NCBI RefSeq assembly: GCF_006542665.1
Contig: NZ_AP019735.1
Location: 3,038,001-3,102,000, forward strand
Origin: Alistipes communis
GTDB taxonomy: Bacteria; Bacteroidota; Bacteroidia; Bacteroidales; Rikenellaceae
Reading direction: 5' to 3'
DNA: 64,000 nucleotides
In this document: positions 49,798 to 59,081 of the stretch, in pieces
Layout of the letters: each line of letters begins with the position of its first letter
Numbering within the stretch: position 1 is the stretch's first letter
Notes under the pieces: model-generated
What the model was told of the DNA's origin: nothing
The model's input: the letters and a program-made list of their open reading frames with translations, nothing else
Database searches by the model: none
Position numbers and translations under genes: made by a program

Positions 49798-52005
49798 ATG
49801 GATTACACGGCCGAAGACGAAAAAATCATCGAGGAGCGATGGGAAGACCTGCTCCGTTCCTGTACCAAAATTTGCAGGAAAGATGAGGATTGGGACTTCA
49901 TCAAGCGCGCCTTTTTCCTTGCGAAAGAGGCGCACGCCGGTGTGCGCCGCCGTTCGGGAGAACCCTATCTGCTGCACCCGATCGCCGTGGCGAAAATCGT
50001 CATCGAGGAGATCGGACTGGGAGTCAAATCGGTCGTCGCATCGCTGCTGCACGACGTGGTGGAAGACACAGAATACACGGTCGAAGACATGGAGCGCATC
50101 TTCGGCCCGAAGATCGCCTCGATGGTCGACGGACTGACCAAGATGTCGGGCGTCTTCAACGCCGACACGTCGGAGCAGGCCGAATATTTCCGCAAGGTGC
50201 TGCTCACGCTCTCGGACGACGTGCGGGTAATCCTCATCAAGATCGCCGACCGGCTGCACAACATGCGCACGCTGGGCGCCATGCCCCTGAACAAGCAGAT
50301 CAAGATCACCAGCGAGACGATCTACCTCTTCGCGCCGCTGGCGTACAGACTGGGGCTTTTCGCCATCAAAACCGAACTGGAAGACCTCTGCATGAAGTAC
50401 CGTTTTCCGGAGCAGTACGAGGAGATCAGCCGCAAACTGGACGAGACGGAGGCGTCGCGCCAAGAGTTCATCGCACGCTTCAACGCTCCGATCGTCGAAG
50501 CGCTGCGGCACGACGGCATCAATTTCGAGATTTCGGCCCGTGTCAAGAGCATCTACTCGATCTGGATGAAGATGCAGCGCAAACAGATTCCTTTCGAAGA
50601 GGTCTACGATCTGTTCGCCATCCGCATCGTCTTCAAACCGCTGCCCTTCCCGTCGGAAAAGACGCAGTGTTACCAGATCTATGCCACGATCACGGACATC
50701 TACACGCCCAAGCCCGACCGCCTGCGCGACTGGATCAACACCCCGAAAGCCAACGGTTACGAGGCGCTGCACTCGACGGTGACGAGCCCCGACGGCGTAT
50801 GGGTAGAGGTGCAGATCCGCACGCAGCGCATGGACGACATCGCCGAAAGGGGAGTGGCCGCCCACTGGAAGTACAAGCAGGAGACCATTTCGCAGAACGA
50901 GGACGAGCTGGACAAGTGGCTCAAAAAGATCCGCGATGCGCTCAACTCGCCGACGGAAAACGCCGTCGACTTTCTGGATAACTTCAAGCTGTCGCTCTAC
51001 ACCTCCGAAATCGTCGTCTTCACACCGAAAGGCGAGCCTCGCCGGCTGCCCTTCGGCGCCACGGCGCTCGATTTCGCCTACGACATCCACACCAACGTCG
51101 GCAACAAGGCGATCGGCGCGAAGATCAACCATAAGCTCGAACCCGTCACGACGCAGATTTCGAGCGGCGATCAGATCGAGATCATCACGGCCGACAACGC
51201 ACGTCCCAAAGCCGAATGGCTCGACCTGGTGACGACGAGCAAGGCCAAGCAATCGATCAAGAACTTCCTCAAACGCGAACAGCAGAACAACATCGAACGG
51301 GGTATGGCGACGCTCACCGAGCGGCTCGCCAAACTCAATATCAACCTTTCGGGACGTGTACTGCGCAAGTTGGTTCCGGCATACGAATGTGCGACCAAGG
51401 AGGAGTTTTACAGCAAAATCGGTGCAGGCATCATCCGGCTGGACGATATAGAGAAGCATCTGAAAGTCAACTCGGCGAGCAAGATCCTGAAATTCTGGAC
51501 GCTGTTCATCCCCAAAAAGGCGAGGCCGGAGAGCGAGGACGACGAAACGCCGGCGATCGACGAGGCGGCGGACGACACGTCGCCGGAATTCGTCGTCGCC
51601 GAGTGCTGCAAACCCATTCCGGGCGACAAGGTCGTGGGATTCCGCGATCCGCAGTCGGGCAAGATCATCGTCCACAAGGCCACCTGCGAGGAGCTGAACC
51701 GGCTCGCATCGCAGTTCGGACGCAACATCATCAAGGACGAGATCAAGTGGTCGCAGCACAAGGCCGTCTCCTACCTTTCGACCATCGAGTTGCGCGGCAT
51801 CGACCGCACGGGCATTCTGCTGGATCTGGCCAATGTCATCAGCCGCGATTTCAGCATCAACATCCGCGAAATAGGCATCCAGAGCCACGACGGCATTTTC
51901 GAAGGAACCCTGAGCCTCTACGTCAAAAATGCGGAGAGCCTGAGTGTCGTCCTCGAAAATCTCCGCAAAATAAAGGGCATGGAGAGTGTGAAACGAAACT
52001 TATAA
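49798..52005 (+). CDS. Bifunctional (p)ppGpp synthetase/hydrolase
   Basis: A 735-residue RelA/SpoT protein. The HD hydrolase domain is seen as VVASLLHDVVEDTEYTVED near residues 77-95 and IKIADRLHNMRTLGA near 145-159. The synthetase domain covers about 215-350 (SIYSIWMKMQRKQIPFEEVYD, then IRTQRMDDIAERGVAAHWKY). TGS (about 390-455) and ACT (about 655-735) domains follow. The HD motif is intact, so this enzyme probably makes and degrades the alarmone. Three genes follow closely in the same direction. Confidence 0.95.
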   Translation: MDYTAEDEKIIEERWEDLLRSCTKICRKDEDWDFIKRAFFLAKEAHAGVRRRSGEPYLLHPIAVAKIVIEEIGLGVKSVVASLLHDVVEDTEYTVEDMERIFGPKIASMVDGLTKMSGVFNADTSEQAEYFRKVLLTLSDDVRVILIKIADRLHNMRTLGAMPLNKQIKITSETIYLFAPLAYRLGLFAIKTELEDLCMKYRFPEQYEEISRKLDETEASRQEFIARFNAPIVEALRHDGINFEISARVKSIYSIWMKMQRKQIPFEEVYDLFAIRIVFKPLPFPSEKTQCYQIYATITDIYTPKPDRLRDWINTPKANGYEALHSTVTSPDGVWVEVQIRTQRMDDIAERGVAAHWKYKQETISQNEDELDKWLKKIRDALNSPTENAVDFLDNFKLSLYTSEIVVFTPKGEPRRLPFGATALDFAYDIHTNVGNKAIGAKINHKLEPVTTQISSGDQIEIITADNARPKAEWLDLVTTSKAKQSIKNFLKREQQNNIERGMATLTERLAKLNINLSGRVLRKLVPAYECATKEEFYSKIGAGIIRLDDIEKHLKVNSASKILKFWTLFIPKKARPESEDDETPAIDEAADDTSPEFVVAECCKPIPGDKVVGFRDPQSGKIIVHKATCEELNRLASQFGRNIIKDEIKWSQHKAVSYLSTIELRGIDRTGILLDLANVISRDFSINIREIGIQSHDGIFEGTLSLYVKNAESLSVVLENLRKIKGMESVKRNL

Positions 52006-52017
52006 GGAGGGAAAATC

Positions 52018-52464
52018 ATGGATATTACCGTTTTAATCTGGGTGGCCATTATCATTCTCTGGAGCGTGAAAACGGCTTCGGATCAGAAGAAGCGTACACA
52101 ACGGCAGGAGCGGCAGGCCGACGATACGGCCGAAAGGGTAGCGCCCCCAGTCGAGATGGAGCCCCGTCCTGCACGACATGCGAGGCGTCCGGCCGAACAG
52201 GAGGCCCGGCGCGACGCGAGGGTAGAGGAAGCTGCCTCCGAACCGCTCGTCGTCGAGGCGGTATCGCTCGAAACGTTCGACGACGAAGCATCCGCCGCCG
52301 ACACGATTCCCGCCCCAATCGCAACGCACGACGTCAGGCAGGAGACACCCGAAGAGAAGCGTCCGACATGCCCCGCGGCAACGGACGGCCCGCTCGGAGA
52401 GCCATTCGATCTGCGGCGTGCGGTCATCTATTCCGAAATACTGAAACCCAAATTCGAAGAATAA
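52018..52464 (+). CDS. Membrane-anchored protein of unknown function
   Basis: A 148-residue protein with one N-terminal hydrophobic helix (ITVLIWVAIIILWSVKTA, about 3-20), a long low-complexity Arg/Glu/Ala linker, and a conserved-looking end FDLRRAVIYSEILKPKFEE. This architecture is common in Bacteroidetes genomes. It follows the RelA/SpoT gene by 12 bp and precedes a HIT protein by 13 bp. Function is unknown. Confidence 0.75.
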   Translation: MDITVLIWVAIIILWSVKTASDQKKRTQRQERQADDTAERVAPPVEMEPRPARHARRPAEQEARRDARVEEAASEPLVVEAVSLETFDDEASAADTIPAPIATHDVRQETPEEKRPTCPAATDGPLGEPFDLRRAVIYSEILKPKFEE

Positions 52465-52477
52465 AAACATCTGCATC

Positions 52478-52864
52478 ATGGCATCGATTTTTTCACGCAT
52501 CATCGCCGGAGAGATTCCGTCGTACAAAGTCGCCGAAGATGCGAATTACTACGCATTTCTCGACATCAACCCCCTGACCGAAGGACATACGCTCGTCGTG
52601 CCCAAGAAAGAGGTCGATTACATTTTCGATCTGGACGATCAAACGCTCGCCGGCATGATGCTCTTCGCCAAGAAAATCGCCCGCAGGATCGAACGGCAGA
52701 TCGACTGCAAACGGGTGGCGGTCGTCGTGCTGGGATTGGAGGTTCCCCATGCGCACATCCATCTGATCCCGATCAAAAGCGAAAGCGACGTCGACTTCCG
52801 GCGTGAGAAACTCTCCCTGACGCCCGAAGAGTTTCAGGCGATCGCCGCCAAATTGAACCGATAG
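52478..52864 (+). CDS. HIT family protein
   Basis: A 128-residue protein with the histidine triad EVPHAHIHLIPIKSESD (HxHxH) near residues 89-105 and the N-terminal SIFSRIIAGEIPSYKVAED. Members bind or hydrolyse nucleotides, e.g. AMP-lysine or nucleoside phosphoramidates. The gene ends the operon-like cluster that starts at the RelA/SpoT gene. Confidence 0.95.
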   Translation: MASIFSRIIAGEIPSYKVAEDANYYAFLDINPLTEGHTLVVPKKEVDYIFDLDDQTLAGMMLFAKKIARRIERQIDCKRVAVVVLGLEVPHAHIHLIPIKSESDVDFRREKLSLTPEEFQAIAAKLNR

Positions 52865-53394
52865 GAAATCGCGGCATACTTCATAAAGGCGCCGGTCTTG
52901 ACCGAAAAACTTCCTTTCCCAGGAACGTTTTCGTTAAGCCAATCGCCCCCTCCCCGGTCCTGATCGAATCGTTGGGAACTGTTCGGCTTTTCCCCGCGAC
53001 GGCACACCGTCACCCGTACACCCCGGCGCAGGAGCCTCGCACAGAGCACCTTCGTCTTGAAATATCACGTAAACCGACGGTTTCCGCCATGCACGACCTG
53101 CATCGGACGACACGATACCGAAAAATTCCGAAGCGGATTTTCGTTTTTTCAGCAAAACAGGGATTTGCTCTTTTCCGAAGATAGGCGGCCCCAAGCTCCA
53201 CGACATCGACTGAAACCGCTTGCGTGTCCACCGCACAAACAGCACGAAACCGAGCGCAGCGAACGCAAAGCCTCCCGGCACCTCCGACCGGAGAACAGCA
53301 AAGAATCCAACAGCGCGATCATCTCGATATTCCGCTTTTGCGACACAAACAAATGCGCCGGATCGGGCAGTCCGATAAAGCCAGTAAGCAGCAT

Positions 53395-53496
53395 CCACAC
53401 CCACACCCACACCCACACCCACACCCACACCCACACCCACACCCACACCCACACCCACACACCCGCACCCGCACCCGCACCCGCACCCGCACCCAC
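53395..53496. repeat. Tandem hexanucleotide array (CCACAC)11 followed by (ACCCGC)5 and ACCCAC
   Basis: Eleven perfect CCACAC units (53395-53460) are followed by five ACCCGC units (53461-53490) and one ACCCAC. On the minus strand it reads as more than 15 GGG runs separated by three bases, an ideal G-quadruplex former. All frames stay open through it, so it creates false open frames of His-Thr or Val-Gly repeats. Confidence 0.9.
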
Positions 53497-54273
53497 GCAC
53501 CCGCACTGCCTACGTTCGCACAATCGTTCCGGGCGTTTCATCCTCCCATGCCTGCTCTGTTTCCCTCTACGACAATACGGAGTTACCGTTGCCCGCAACC
53601 AATATTCGAAAATAAACGGATTCGGCCGGCCGGTCGGAAACATCCGGAGAATCGAACAGCAACGTAGCATTTACACGCTATCAAATATGTAAATTTTGAC
53701 ACTCCTGTTTTTCCTGTATCCGGCACATCCGAGCATCCCCGCAACGAACCGAATCCGGCGGCGTCAAACCAATAGGGTATTTTCCCAGAATCGAACTTCG
53801 CGCGAACAAACCTTCCCGAAGAAATCAACAGCGCACTTTACCTTCAATCGACACGCTTCGCATTCCGGAGATTCCCCAAAACCGTCGGTCGAACTACGTC
53901 AAAAAAGGGTAACTCCGAATATCGCTCCATTTTTTCGCATCCAGCGGGAATTCGATCGGAGCAGGCAGGATTTCGCTGCCGGAAACCGACTTTTCAAGAA
54001 TCAAAATAGGAGCAAACCGCCTGTTCTCTCCGCCTCAAACACCCGAATCAACGCTGAACGATCGAAAAATCATACGAGCTGAAAAGGTCATGAATGCCTC
54101 GGATTACAAAAATATAGATACCTTATAAATAAATAGATAAGTGGATATGAAAGAATTATCAACAATCTGTTTTTAACATAATGTATATAATCGGAAAGGT
54201 ATGGTAATTTTTAGAGAAGACAAGAGGCGAGAAATCATATTTTTCATTGAAAATAGTCACGAAAGGGTAGTGT

Positions 54274-54333
54274 ATTTACTTTTGTAAATGATCCTGAGTA
54301 AATTCAACGCCTTCTTTGTTTACTTTTGTAAAC
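54274..54333 (+). promoter_or_regulatory. Two palindromic operator-like sites, each enclosing a -7-type box
   Basis: ATTTAC-TTTT-GTAAAT (54274-54289) and GTTTAC-TTTT-GTAAAC (54318-54333) are perfect 16-bp palindromes. Each contains TACTTTTG, which fits TAnnTTTG. They resemble the sites next to the HTH gene 320-450 bp downstream. No gene is seen between them and 54650. Confidence 0.55.
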
Positions 54334-54649
54334 ATAAATCGGAAAACCAGGTGTTCATAATTCATAATCTGTAAAACACCACCAAAATGTATTCACGATT
54401 GACTAGCCCTCGGATTTCACTAGGTGCAAATATTGAATATACGAATTCATATTACAGAATATCAAATAATTATATGATTTATATACACTATAAGATTTTA
54501 TATATCGGAGTAAAACCAGCGTACGATGAAGGATCCTCATTACAGAAGATTATATAAGTATAAAATTGCAGAAAATCATATATTTGCTATATTCTATCTA
54601 AACATAATTAGTAAGTGAAAAGAGAATCGTGTTTTTACAGTTTTAATTT

Positions 54650-54742
54650 GTTTACAATTGTAAATAAATTCTTCCGTTGTTAATTATTTACATTTTTGAA
54701 TCTCGCTTGTTTTACAAAATAAAAATGTTTATATTTGTAAAA
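54650..54742 (+). promoter_or_regulatory. Operator cluster and promoter of the HTH gene
   Basis: Three more related sites are GTTTAC-AATT-GTAAAT (54650-54665), a half-degenerate ATTTAC-ATTT-TTGAAT (54686-54701) and GTTTAT-ATTT-GTAAAA (54727-54742). The last covers the -7 box TATATTTG (54730-54737) of the HTH gene; a TTGT at 54707-54710 may be its -33 element. Autoregulation is inferred. Confidence 0.6.
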
Positions 54743-54753
54743 AATCAGGGAAT

Positions 54754-55212
54754 ATGGGAGAAAAATTGTTGAGACTGATGAAAAGCGAAGGATTGACTTC
54801 AAGCCGCCTTGCGGAAATTCTGGGGACAGGCGCTTCCAATATCTCCCATATCATCTCCGGACGCAGCAAACCGGGATACGATCTGCTGCGAAAAATTCTG
54901 CTCAGTTTCCCGCAGATCAACCCTGATTGGTTGCTGCTCGACGACGAAACAATGTACCGCTCGGATGAAACTCCGATCAGGGAACAACCCGTTTCGCCCG
55001 ACCTTTTTACGGCAGAATCCGCAACTTCCGAACATCCTTCCGGTTCCCCTTACGAAACCGATATCGCCGGAAATACGGATACCGTCGACGCGGTCGATCC
55101 GCATCGGATCGCTTCCGGAGGTTTTAGAAATATGACATCTTCTACCGTGCAACGAATCATCATCGTTTATTCCGATCGGACCTTCGAAAGTTTTACGCCG
55201 AAACAGGAATAA
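54754..55212 (+). CDS. XRE-type HTH DNA-binding protein
   Basis: A 152-residue protein. Residues about 1-60 form a lambda-repressor-like HTH (SRLAEILGTGASNISHIISG is the helix-turn-helix, then RSKPGYDLLRKIL). The middle is a low-complexity linker, and the C-terminus reads VQRIIIVYSDRTFESFTPKQ, a beta strand pair common to Bacteroidetes HTH proteins. The start lies 16 bp after the -7 box, so the leader is short. The upstream TTTAC-N4-GTAAA sites suggest self-repression. It stands alone in a gene-poor region with no recognisable phage genes. Confidence 0.85.
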   Translation: MGEKLLRLMKSEGLTSSRLAEILGTGASNISHIISGRSKPGYDLLRKILLSFPQINPDWLLLDDETMYRSDETPIREQPVSPDLFTAESATSEHPSGSPYETDIAGNTDTVDAVDPHRIASGGFRNMTSSTVQRIIIVYSDRTFESFTPKQE

Positions 55213-55897
55213 GAAACCTGACCGCAGCTCCGTTCTCAAATTTGCCGGACACGGATAATCCGGACTTCAACCGGCGTTCCCATTCGATCATACGTCATCG
55301 GATCGGACGTCTATACCTATCGAAGCAACGAATCCCGTCCGACACTTCGGACGCAGCCCCATTTCCCTGCCAACGAGCCACGATTCGTTTTTGCCAACTA
55401 TCTTTTCCTCCCGTAAAATACGGTAGACGGAACCTTACCGGAATTAACATAATATAGACTCCAAAAAACAGGTTCTTAGGAGTATTTTCGGTACCCCGGA
55501 ATTTCTCCAAATTCCTTGGTCGCAATTATTTCTTAATAATGCATCGGCACGGCCAAAAAGAGTCGGCAAATCGCCAGACCTCCGACGACTTCAAAACAGA
55601 CCTATAGTGGTCCAGAGAAATATTATAATCCCGCATTTTATAAAACAACAAATAATGGATTAATATTTATATTATGTTAAATTAAATATCGATCCGGCCA
55701 AAAGGACCATTCGAACGGTCGGATACAGCTACCCCGACGGCGTATCAATCACTGAAATATCCCACCTTGTAATCCGAAAATGCACGATTCCATCGATTTC
55801 CCCACAGGAAAATGCGCAGTGAACCGGATTTTTCGCTACATTTGTTCTTATTCACCGGAGCGGTTTTGCCGTCCGGAAACGACGATACATAACGACT
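55213..55897. other. Intergenic region without a gene
   Basis: About 685 bp after the HTH gene. Composition alternates between GC-poor stretches (near 55620-55690) and mixed sequence. Only short, unconvincing frames are present. A TACATTTG box at 55837-55844 begins the next operon. Confidence 0.5.
55837..55844 (+). promoter_or_regulatory. -7 box of the metal-binding lipoprotein/ABC ATPase pair
   Basis: TACATTTG, 53 bp upstream of the ATG at 55898. Confidence 0.6.
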
Positions 55898-56788
55898 ATG
55901 AGAACCGCATATCTATATTTATTATTCCTGTCGCTTTTCGCAACAGGTTGTACGTCAAGCACCCGCCAGACAGACAAGGAGCGACTTTACGTCTCGATCC
56001 TGCCGCTGCGCTCGCTCGTCGAGCAGATCGTCGGAGACGACTTCAAAGTCGACGTATTGGTTCCGGCAGGCGCCAGTCCCGAAAGTTTCGAACCGACACC
56101 GCGCCAGTACGTTGCGCTGAACCGGTCGAAACTGGTCTTCAACGTCGGGCTTATCGACTTCGAACAAAATCTGTTACGCGATTTTCCCGATCGGGAGAAA
56201 CTGGTCAACCTGAGCCGGGGCATTCGGCTGCTCGAAGGGAGTTGCGCACACGGACATACACACGAACCGACCGAAAAAGCACGCGCGTCCGAAGGGCACG
56301 CACACGGCATCGACCCTCACATCTGGACCTCGCCGCGCGCACTGAAACAGATGGCCGCCAACGCTTACGACGCGCTTCGCACATCGTTTCCCGACTCGGT
56401 TCGTTATACGGAAAATTACGAAAAACTGCTCGTCCGCCTCGACTCGCTCGATACGGCCTGTGCCGAAGCGCTGCGGCAGGCGGACGTACACACGATCGTG
56501 ATCTACCACCCCGCCCTCACTTACTATGCGGCGGATTACGGACTGGAACAGCTCGCCGTCGAACACGACGGAAAGGAGCCGTCGGCCCGTCACCTGGCGC
56601 GGCTGATCGAGGAGGCACGCAGGAAAAAGGTACGGCGCGTCTTCTATCAGGCGCAATACCCCGCGTCGACGGTCAAAGTCATCGCCGAAGATATAGGCGC
56701 CCGCAGCGTGAAGATCGATCCGCTGCGTGAAGATGTCATCGAAAACATCGGGGAAATCACCCGACAACTTACCTCCGGCAATGAGTAA
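55898..56788 (+). CDS. Metal ABC transporter substrate-binding lipoprotein (ZnuA-like)
   Basis: A 296-residue lipoprotein of the cluster-9 metal-binding family. The signal peptide ends LFATGCTSS (lipid Cys near residue 18). Metal ligands are suggested by SCAHGHTHEPTEKARASEGHAHGIDPHIW (a His-rich loop, split here as HGHTHE and GHAHGIDPHIW), then IYHPALTYYAADYG and DPLREDVIENI. The His-rich loop is typical of zinc-binding ZnuA. Its stop overlaps the ATPase start by 8 bp. No membrane subunit gene follows. Confidence 0.9.
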   Translation: MRTAYLYLLFLSLFATGCTSSTRQTDKERLYVSILPLRSLVEQIVGDDFKVDVLVPAGASPESFEPTPRQYVALNRSKLVFNVGLIDFEQNLLRDFPDREKLVNLSRGIRLLEGSCAHGHTHEPTEKARASEGHAHGIDPHIWTSPRALKQMAANAYDALRTSFPDSVRYTENYEKLLVRLDSLDTACAEALRQADVHTIVIYHPALTYYAADYGLEQLAVEHDGKEPSARHLARLIEEARRKKVRRVFYQAQYPASTVKVIAEDIGARSVKIDPLREDVIENIGEITRQLTSGNE

Positions 56789-57530
56789 CGTATTGATCTC
56801 GGTGAGAGACCTCTCGGTCGCATACGAGGGGACGACGGCGCTGGATGAGGTGTCACTGGATATTTTCGAGGACGATTTCCTGGGGGTCATCGGCCCCAAC
56901 GGCGGCGGGAAGACATCGCTCGTACGTGCGATTCTGGGCAACATTCCCTACCGCGGAACGGTGAACTACGCTGCCGAACTTTTCCGCGGCAAAGAGCGTC
57001 TGATCGGGTATCTGCCCCAACAGAACGTTTTCGACAGGGCTTTCCCCATATCGGTTACGGAGACGGTCCTGTCGGGCTTGCAGGGACACAAGCGATTCCG
57101 GTCGCGCTACACCGCCGAAGACCGCCGACGGGCGCTGGAACTGCTCGAACGCACCGGCATCGCCGAAGTCGCCGGCCGAGCCATCGGCGAAATATCGGGA
57201 GGGCAGATGCAGCGGGCGCTTCTGTGCCGGGCGATCATCTCCGAGCCGCGGCTGCTGATCCTCGACGAACCGGCCAACTTCGTCGACAACCAGTTCGAAA
57301 ATGAACTATACCGCATTCTCCAGGAGTTGAACCGCCGCATGGCCATCGTCATGGTGTCGCACGACGTGGGGACGATCTCCTCGGTGGTGAAGAGCATCGT
57401 CTGCGTCAACCGTCATGTTCACCGGCACGATTCGAACGTCATCGACGAGGAACAACTGCGCAACTACGGCTGCCCGATCCAGCTCATCTCGCACGGCGAC
57501 GTACCGCACACCGTGTTGAGCCGCCACTAA
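56781..57530 (+). CDS. Metal ABC transporter ATP-binding protein (ZnuC/MntB-like)
   Basis: A 249-residue ATPase. Walker A is FLGVIGPNGGGKTSLVRAI near residues 33-51, Q-loop IGYLPQQNVFDRAFP, signature EISGGQMQRALLCRAI near 138-153, Walker B LLILDEPANFVDNQFENELY and H-loop VSHDVGTIS. It belongs with the substrate-binding lipoprotein upstream. The permease of such a system is absent here; the next gene runs in the opposite direction and overlaps the stop by 4 bp. It may share a permease encoded elsewhere. Confidence 0.9.
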   Translation: MSNVLISVRDLSVAYEGTTALDEVSLDIFEDDFLGVIGPNGGGKTSLVRAILGNIPYRGTVNYAAELFRGKERLIGYLPQQNVFDRAFPISVTETVLSGLQGHKRFRSRYTAEDRRRALELLERTGIAEVAGRAIGEISGGQMQRALLCRAIISEPRLLILDEPANFVDNQFENELYRILQELNRRMAIVMVSHDVGTISSVVKSIVCVNRHVHRHDSNVIDEEQLRNYGCPIQLISHGDVPHTVLSRH

Positions 57531-58900
57531 TCCATCAGCCGCCGCAGCCAGCCGAGCAGCCGCTTGGGATAAGGCGCATAACGCAGCGGCAGGTCGAAGC
57601 GTTTCGACCCCAGAAAATAGGAGCGGCAGTTGGAGAAGCACTCGAACGACGCCTCGCCGTGATAGCGTCCCATTCCGCTCGCACCGACCCCGCCGAAGGG
57701 CAGGCGACGACTCGACACCTGCATCACCACATCGTTGAACGCCACCCCGCCCGACGGCACCCGCTCGCACAGACGGCGGCCTTCGCGTTCGTCGCCGAAA
57801 TAATAGAGTGCCAGCGGCCGGTCGGCGGCGAGCAGCGCATCGGCCGCCTCCGACAACTCCGCGAAGGTCAGCACGGGCAGCACCGGCGCAAAAATCTCTT
57901 CGCGCATAAGACGGCTCTGCGGGTCGGGATTCAGAACGATCGTCGGTGCGACATAGCGCTCCTCTTCGAGCACCTCGCCGCCGCAGACCGTCTCGCCTCC
58001 CGCCGTGGAGAGCAACTCCGCCACACGACGCGCATGGGCGCCGTCGACCATTCGGGGATAGTCGACCGCAAAGCGCGGATCGCTCCCCCATTGCCGCTCG
58101 ACGGCCCGCTGCAACTCCACCAGCAGCCGGTCGCAAACCGATTCGTGCACCAGCAGGAAATCGGGGGCCACGCAGGTCTGACCGGCATTGAGGGTCTTCC
58201 CCCACACGATGCGCCGCGCAGCCAGCTTCAAATCGGCCTCCGCTCCCACGACGCAAGGACTTTTCCCGCCCAGTTCGAGCGTGACGGGCGTCAGGCGTTC
58301 GGCCGCACGCACCATGATCTCGCGGCCGAAAGTCCCTCCGCCCGTGTAGAAGATATGGTCGAACCGCTGCGTCAGCAACTCTTCCACAGCCTGCGGTGCG
58401 TGCGGCACCAGAGCGACCAGCTCCTCCGGAAAGCACTCGCCGACGATCTCCGACAGAACGGCCGCCGTGGCCGGAGCGCCCGGCGAAGGTTTCAGCACCA
58501 CGCAGTTCCCTGCGGCCAACGCCCCGACGAGCGGCAGCAGCGTCAGTTGCAGCGGGTAATTCCACGGCGCGACGACGAGCACCACGCCCAGCGGTTCGTA
58601 GCGCACACGGCTTCGCGCCGGCCAGGCGAAGAGCGGCGTCGGGACGCGGCGAGGCCGCATCCAGCGTTTCAGGTTACGCAATGCGAAACGGATTTCGCCC
58701 GCGACGATACCGATTTCGGTCATGTAACTCTCGACAGCCGATTTGCCCAGATCGGCGCGCAACGCACTGCACAGCACCTCTTCGTGCCGCCGCACCGACG
58801 CCTGCAACGCTTGCAGCGCCCGACGCCGCACCGCGATGTCGTGCGTGGCGCCCGTCTCGAAATAGGCCCGCTGGGCGGCTATCAACTTCGGAATATCCAT
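57527..58900 (-). CDS. Aldehyde dehydrogenase family protein
   Basis: A 457-residue NAD(P)-dependent aldehyde dehydrogenase without a signal peptide. The catalytic Glu segment is PVTLELGGKSPCVVGAEADL near residues 205-224 and the catalytic Cys segment LNAGQTCVAPDFLLVHE near 236-252. The C-terminal boxes include EEIFAPVLPVLTF and PFGGVGASGMGRYHG. The size and ending fit the class-3 type that acts on medium- and long-chain aldehydes. It converges on the metal transporter pair, overlapping the ATPase stop by 4 bp. Confidence 0.92.
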   Translation of the reverse strand: MDIPKLIAAQRAYFETGATHDIAVRRRALQALQASVRRHEEVLCSALRADLGKSAVESYMTEIGIVAGEIRFALRNLKRWMRPRRVPTPLFAWPARSRVRYEPLGVVLVVAPWNYPLQLTLLPLVGALAAGNCVVLKPSPGAPATAAVLSEIVGECFPEELVALVPHAPQAVEELLTQRFDHIFYTGGGTFGREIMVRAAERLTPVTLELGGKSPCVVGAEADLKLAARRIVWGKTLNAGQTCVAPDFLLVHESVCDRLLVELQRAVERQWGSDPRFAVDYPRMVDGAHARRVAELLSTAGGETVCGGEVLEEERYVAPTIVLNPDPQSRLMREEIFAPVLPVLTFAELSEAADALLAADRPLALYYFGDEREGRRLCERVPSGGVAFNDVVMQVSSRRLPFGGVGASGMGRYHGEASFECFSNCRSYFLGSKRFDLPLRYAPYPKRLLGWLRRLMD

Positions 58901-59024
58901 AACAGTGTGGGATTATCGATTTTCAACCGACTCGATGCCGAGGCCGGCGATACACGAAAATACGCCCCCTCGATTGCAAGCGGCACGCCCCGGCGCACCG
59001 CGGAGGGATCGGCAGGGATACGAA

Positions 59025-59054
59025 CGGGAGGAGACAGTCGCCTGTCGCCTCCCG
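59025..59054. terminator. Hairpin between the aldehyde dehydrogenase and the 96-aa gene
   Basis: CGGGAGG(A)GACAG pairs with CTGTC(G)CCTCCCG with a TCGC loop, 27 bp beyond the stop of the leftward 96-residue gene. There is no clear T-run. Confidence 0.5.
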
Positions 59055-59081
59055 CAAAATTTACCGAAAAAGGGCACTCCC

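Larger units (their letters stand above)
52865..54753. other. Long gene-poor region with hexanucleotide array and AT-rich operator zone
   Basis: About 1.9 kb with no convincing gene. 52865-53394 holds degenerate GC-rich sequence in which minus-strand frames give gene-like fragments broken by frame changes. 53395-53496 is a tandem hexamer array. From about 54080 the composition turns strongly AT-rich; several TTTAC-N4-GTAAA palindromes lie there, the last three directly upstream of the HTH gene. A TATATTTG box at 54579-54586 could start a small RNA. Confidence 0.55.

Noticed and set aside
53395..53496. Hexamer array considered as a CRISPR array
   Set aside because: There are no spacers of regular length between repeats and no cas genes; it is a simple tandem repeat.
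53057..53692. Open frames with His-Thr or Val-Gly repeats over the hexamer array
   Set aside because: A six-base repeat leaves all frames open. Flanking residues show no domain, signal peptide or ribosome-binding site.
53696..54082. 128-residue plus-strand frame after the array
   Set aside because: It starts at TTG, is Arg/Ser-rich and has no recognisable features or upstream promoter.
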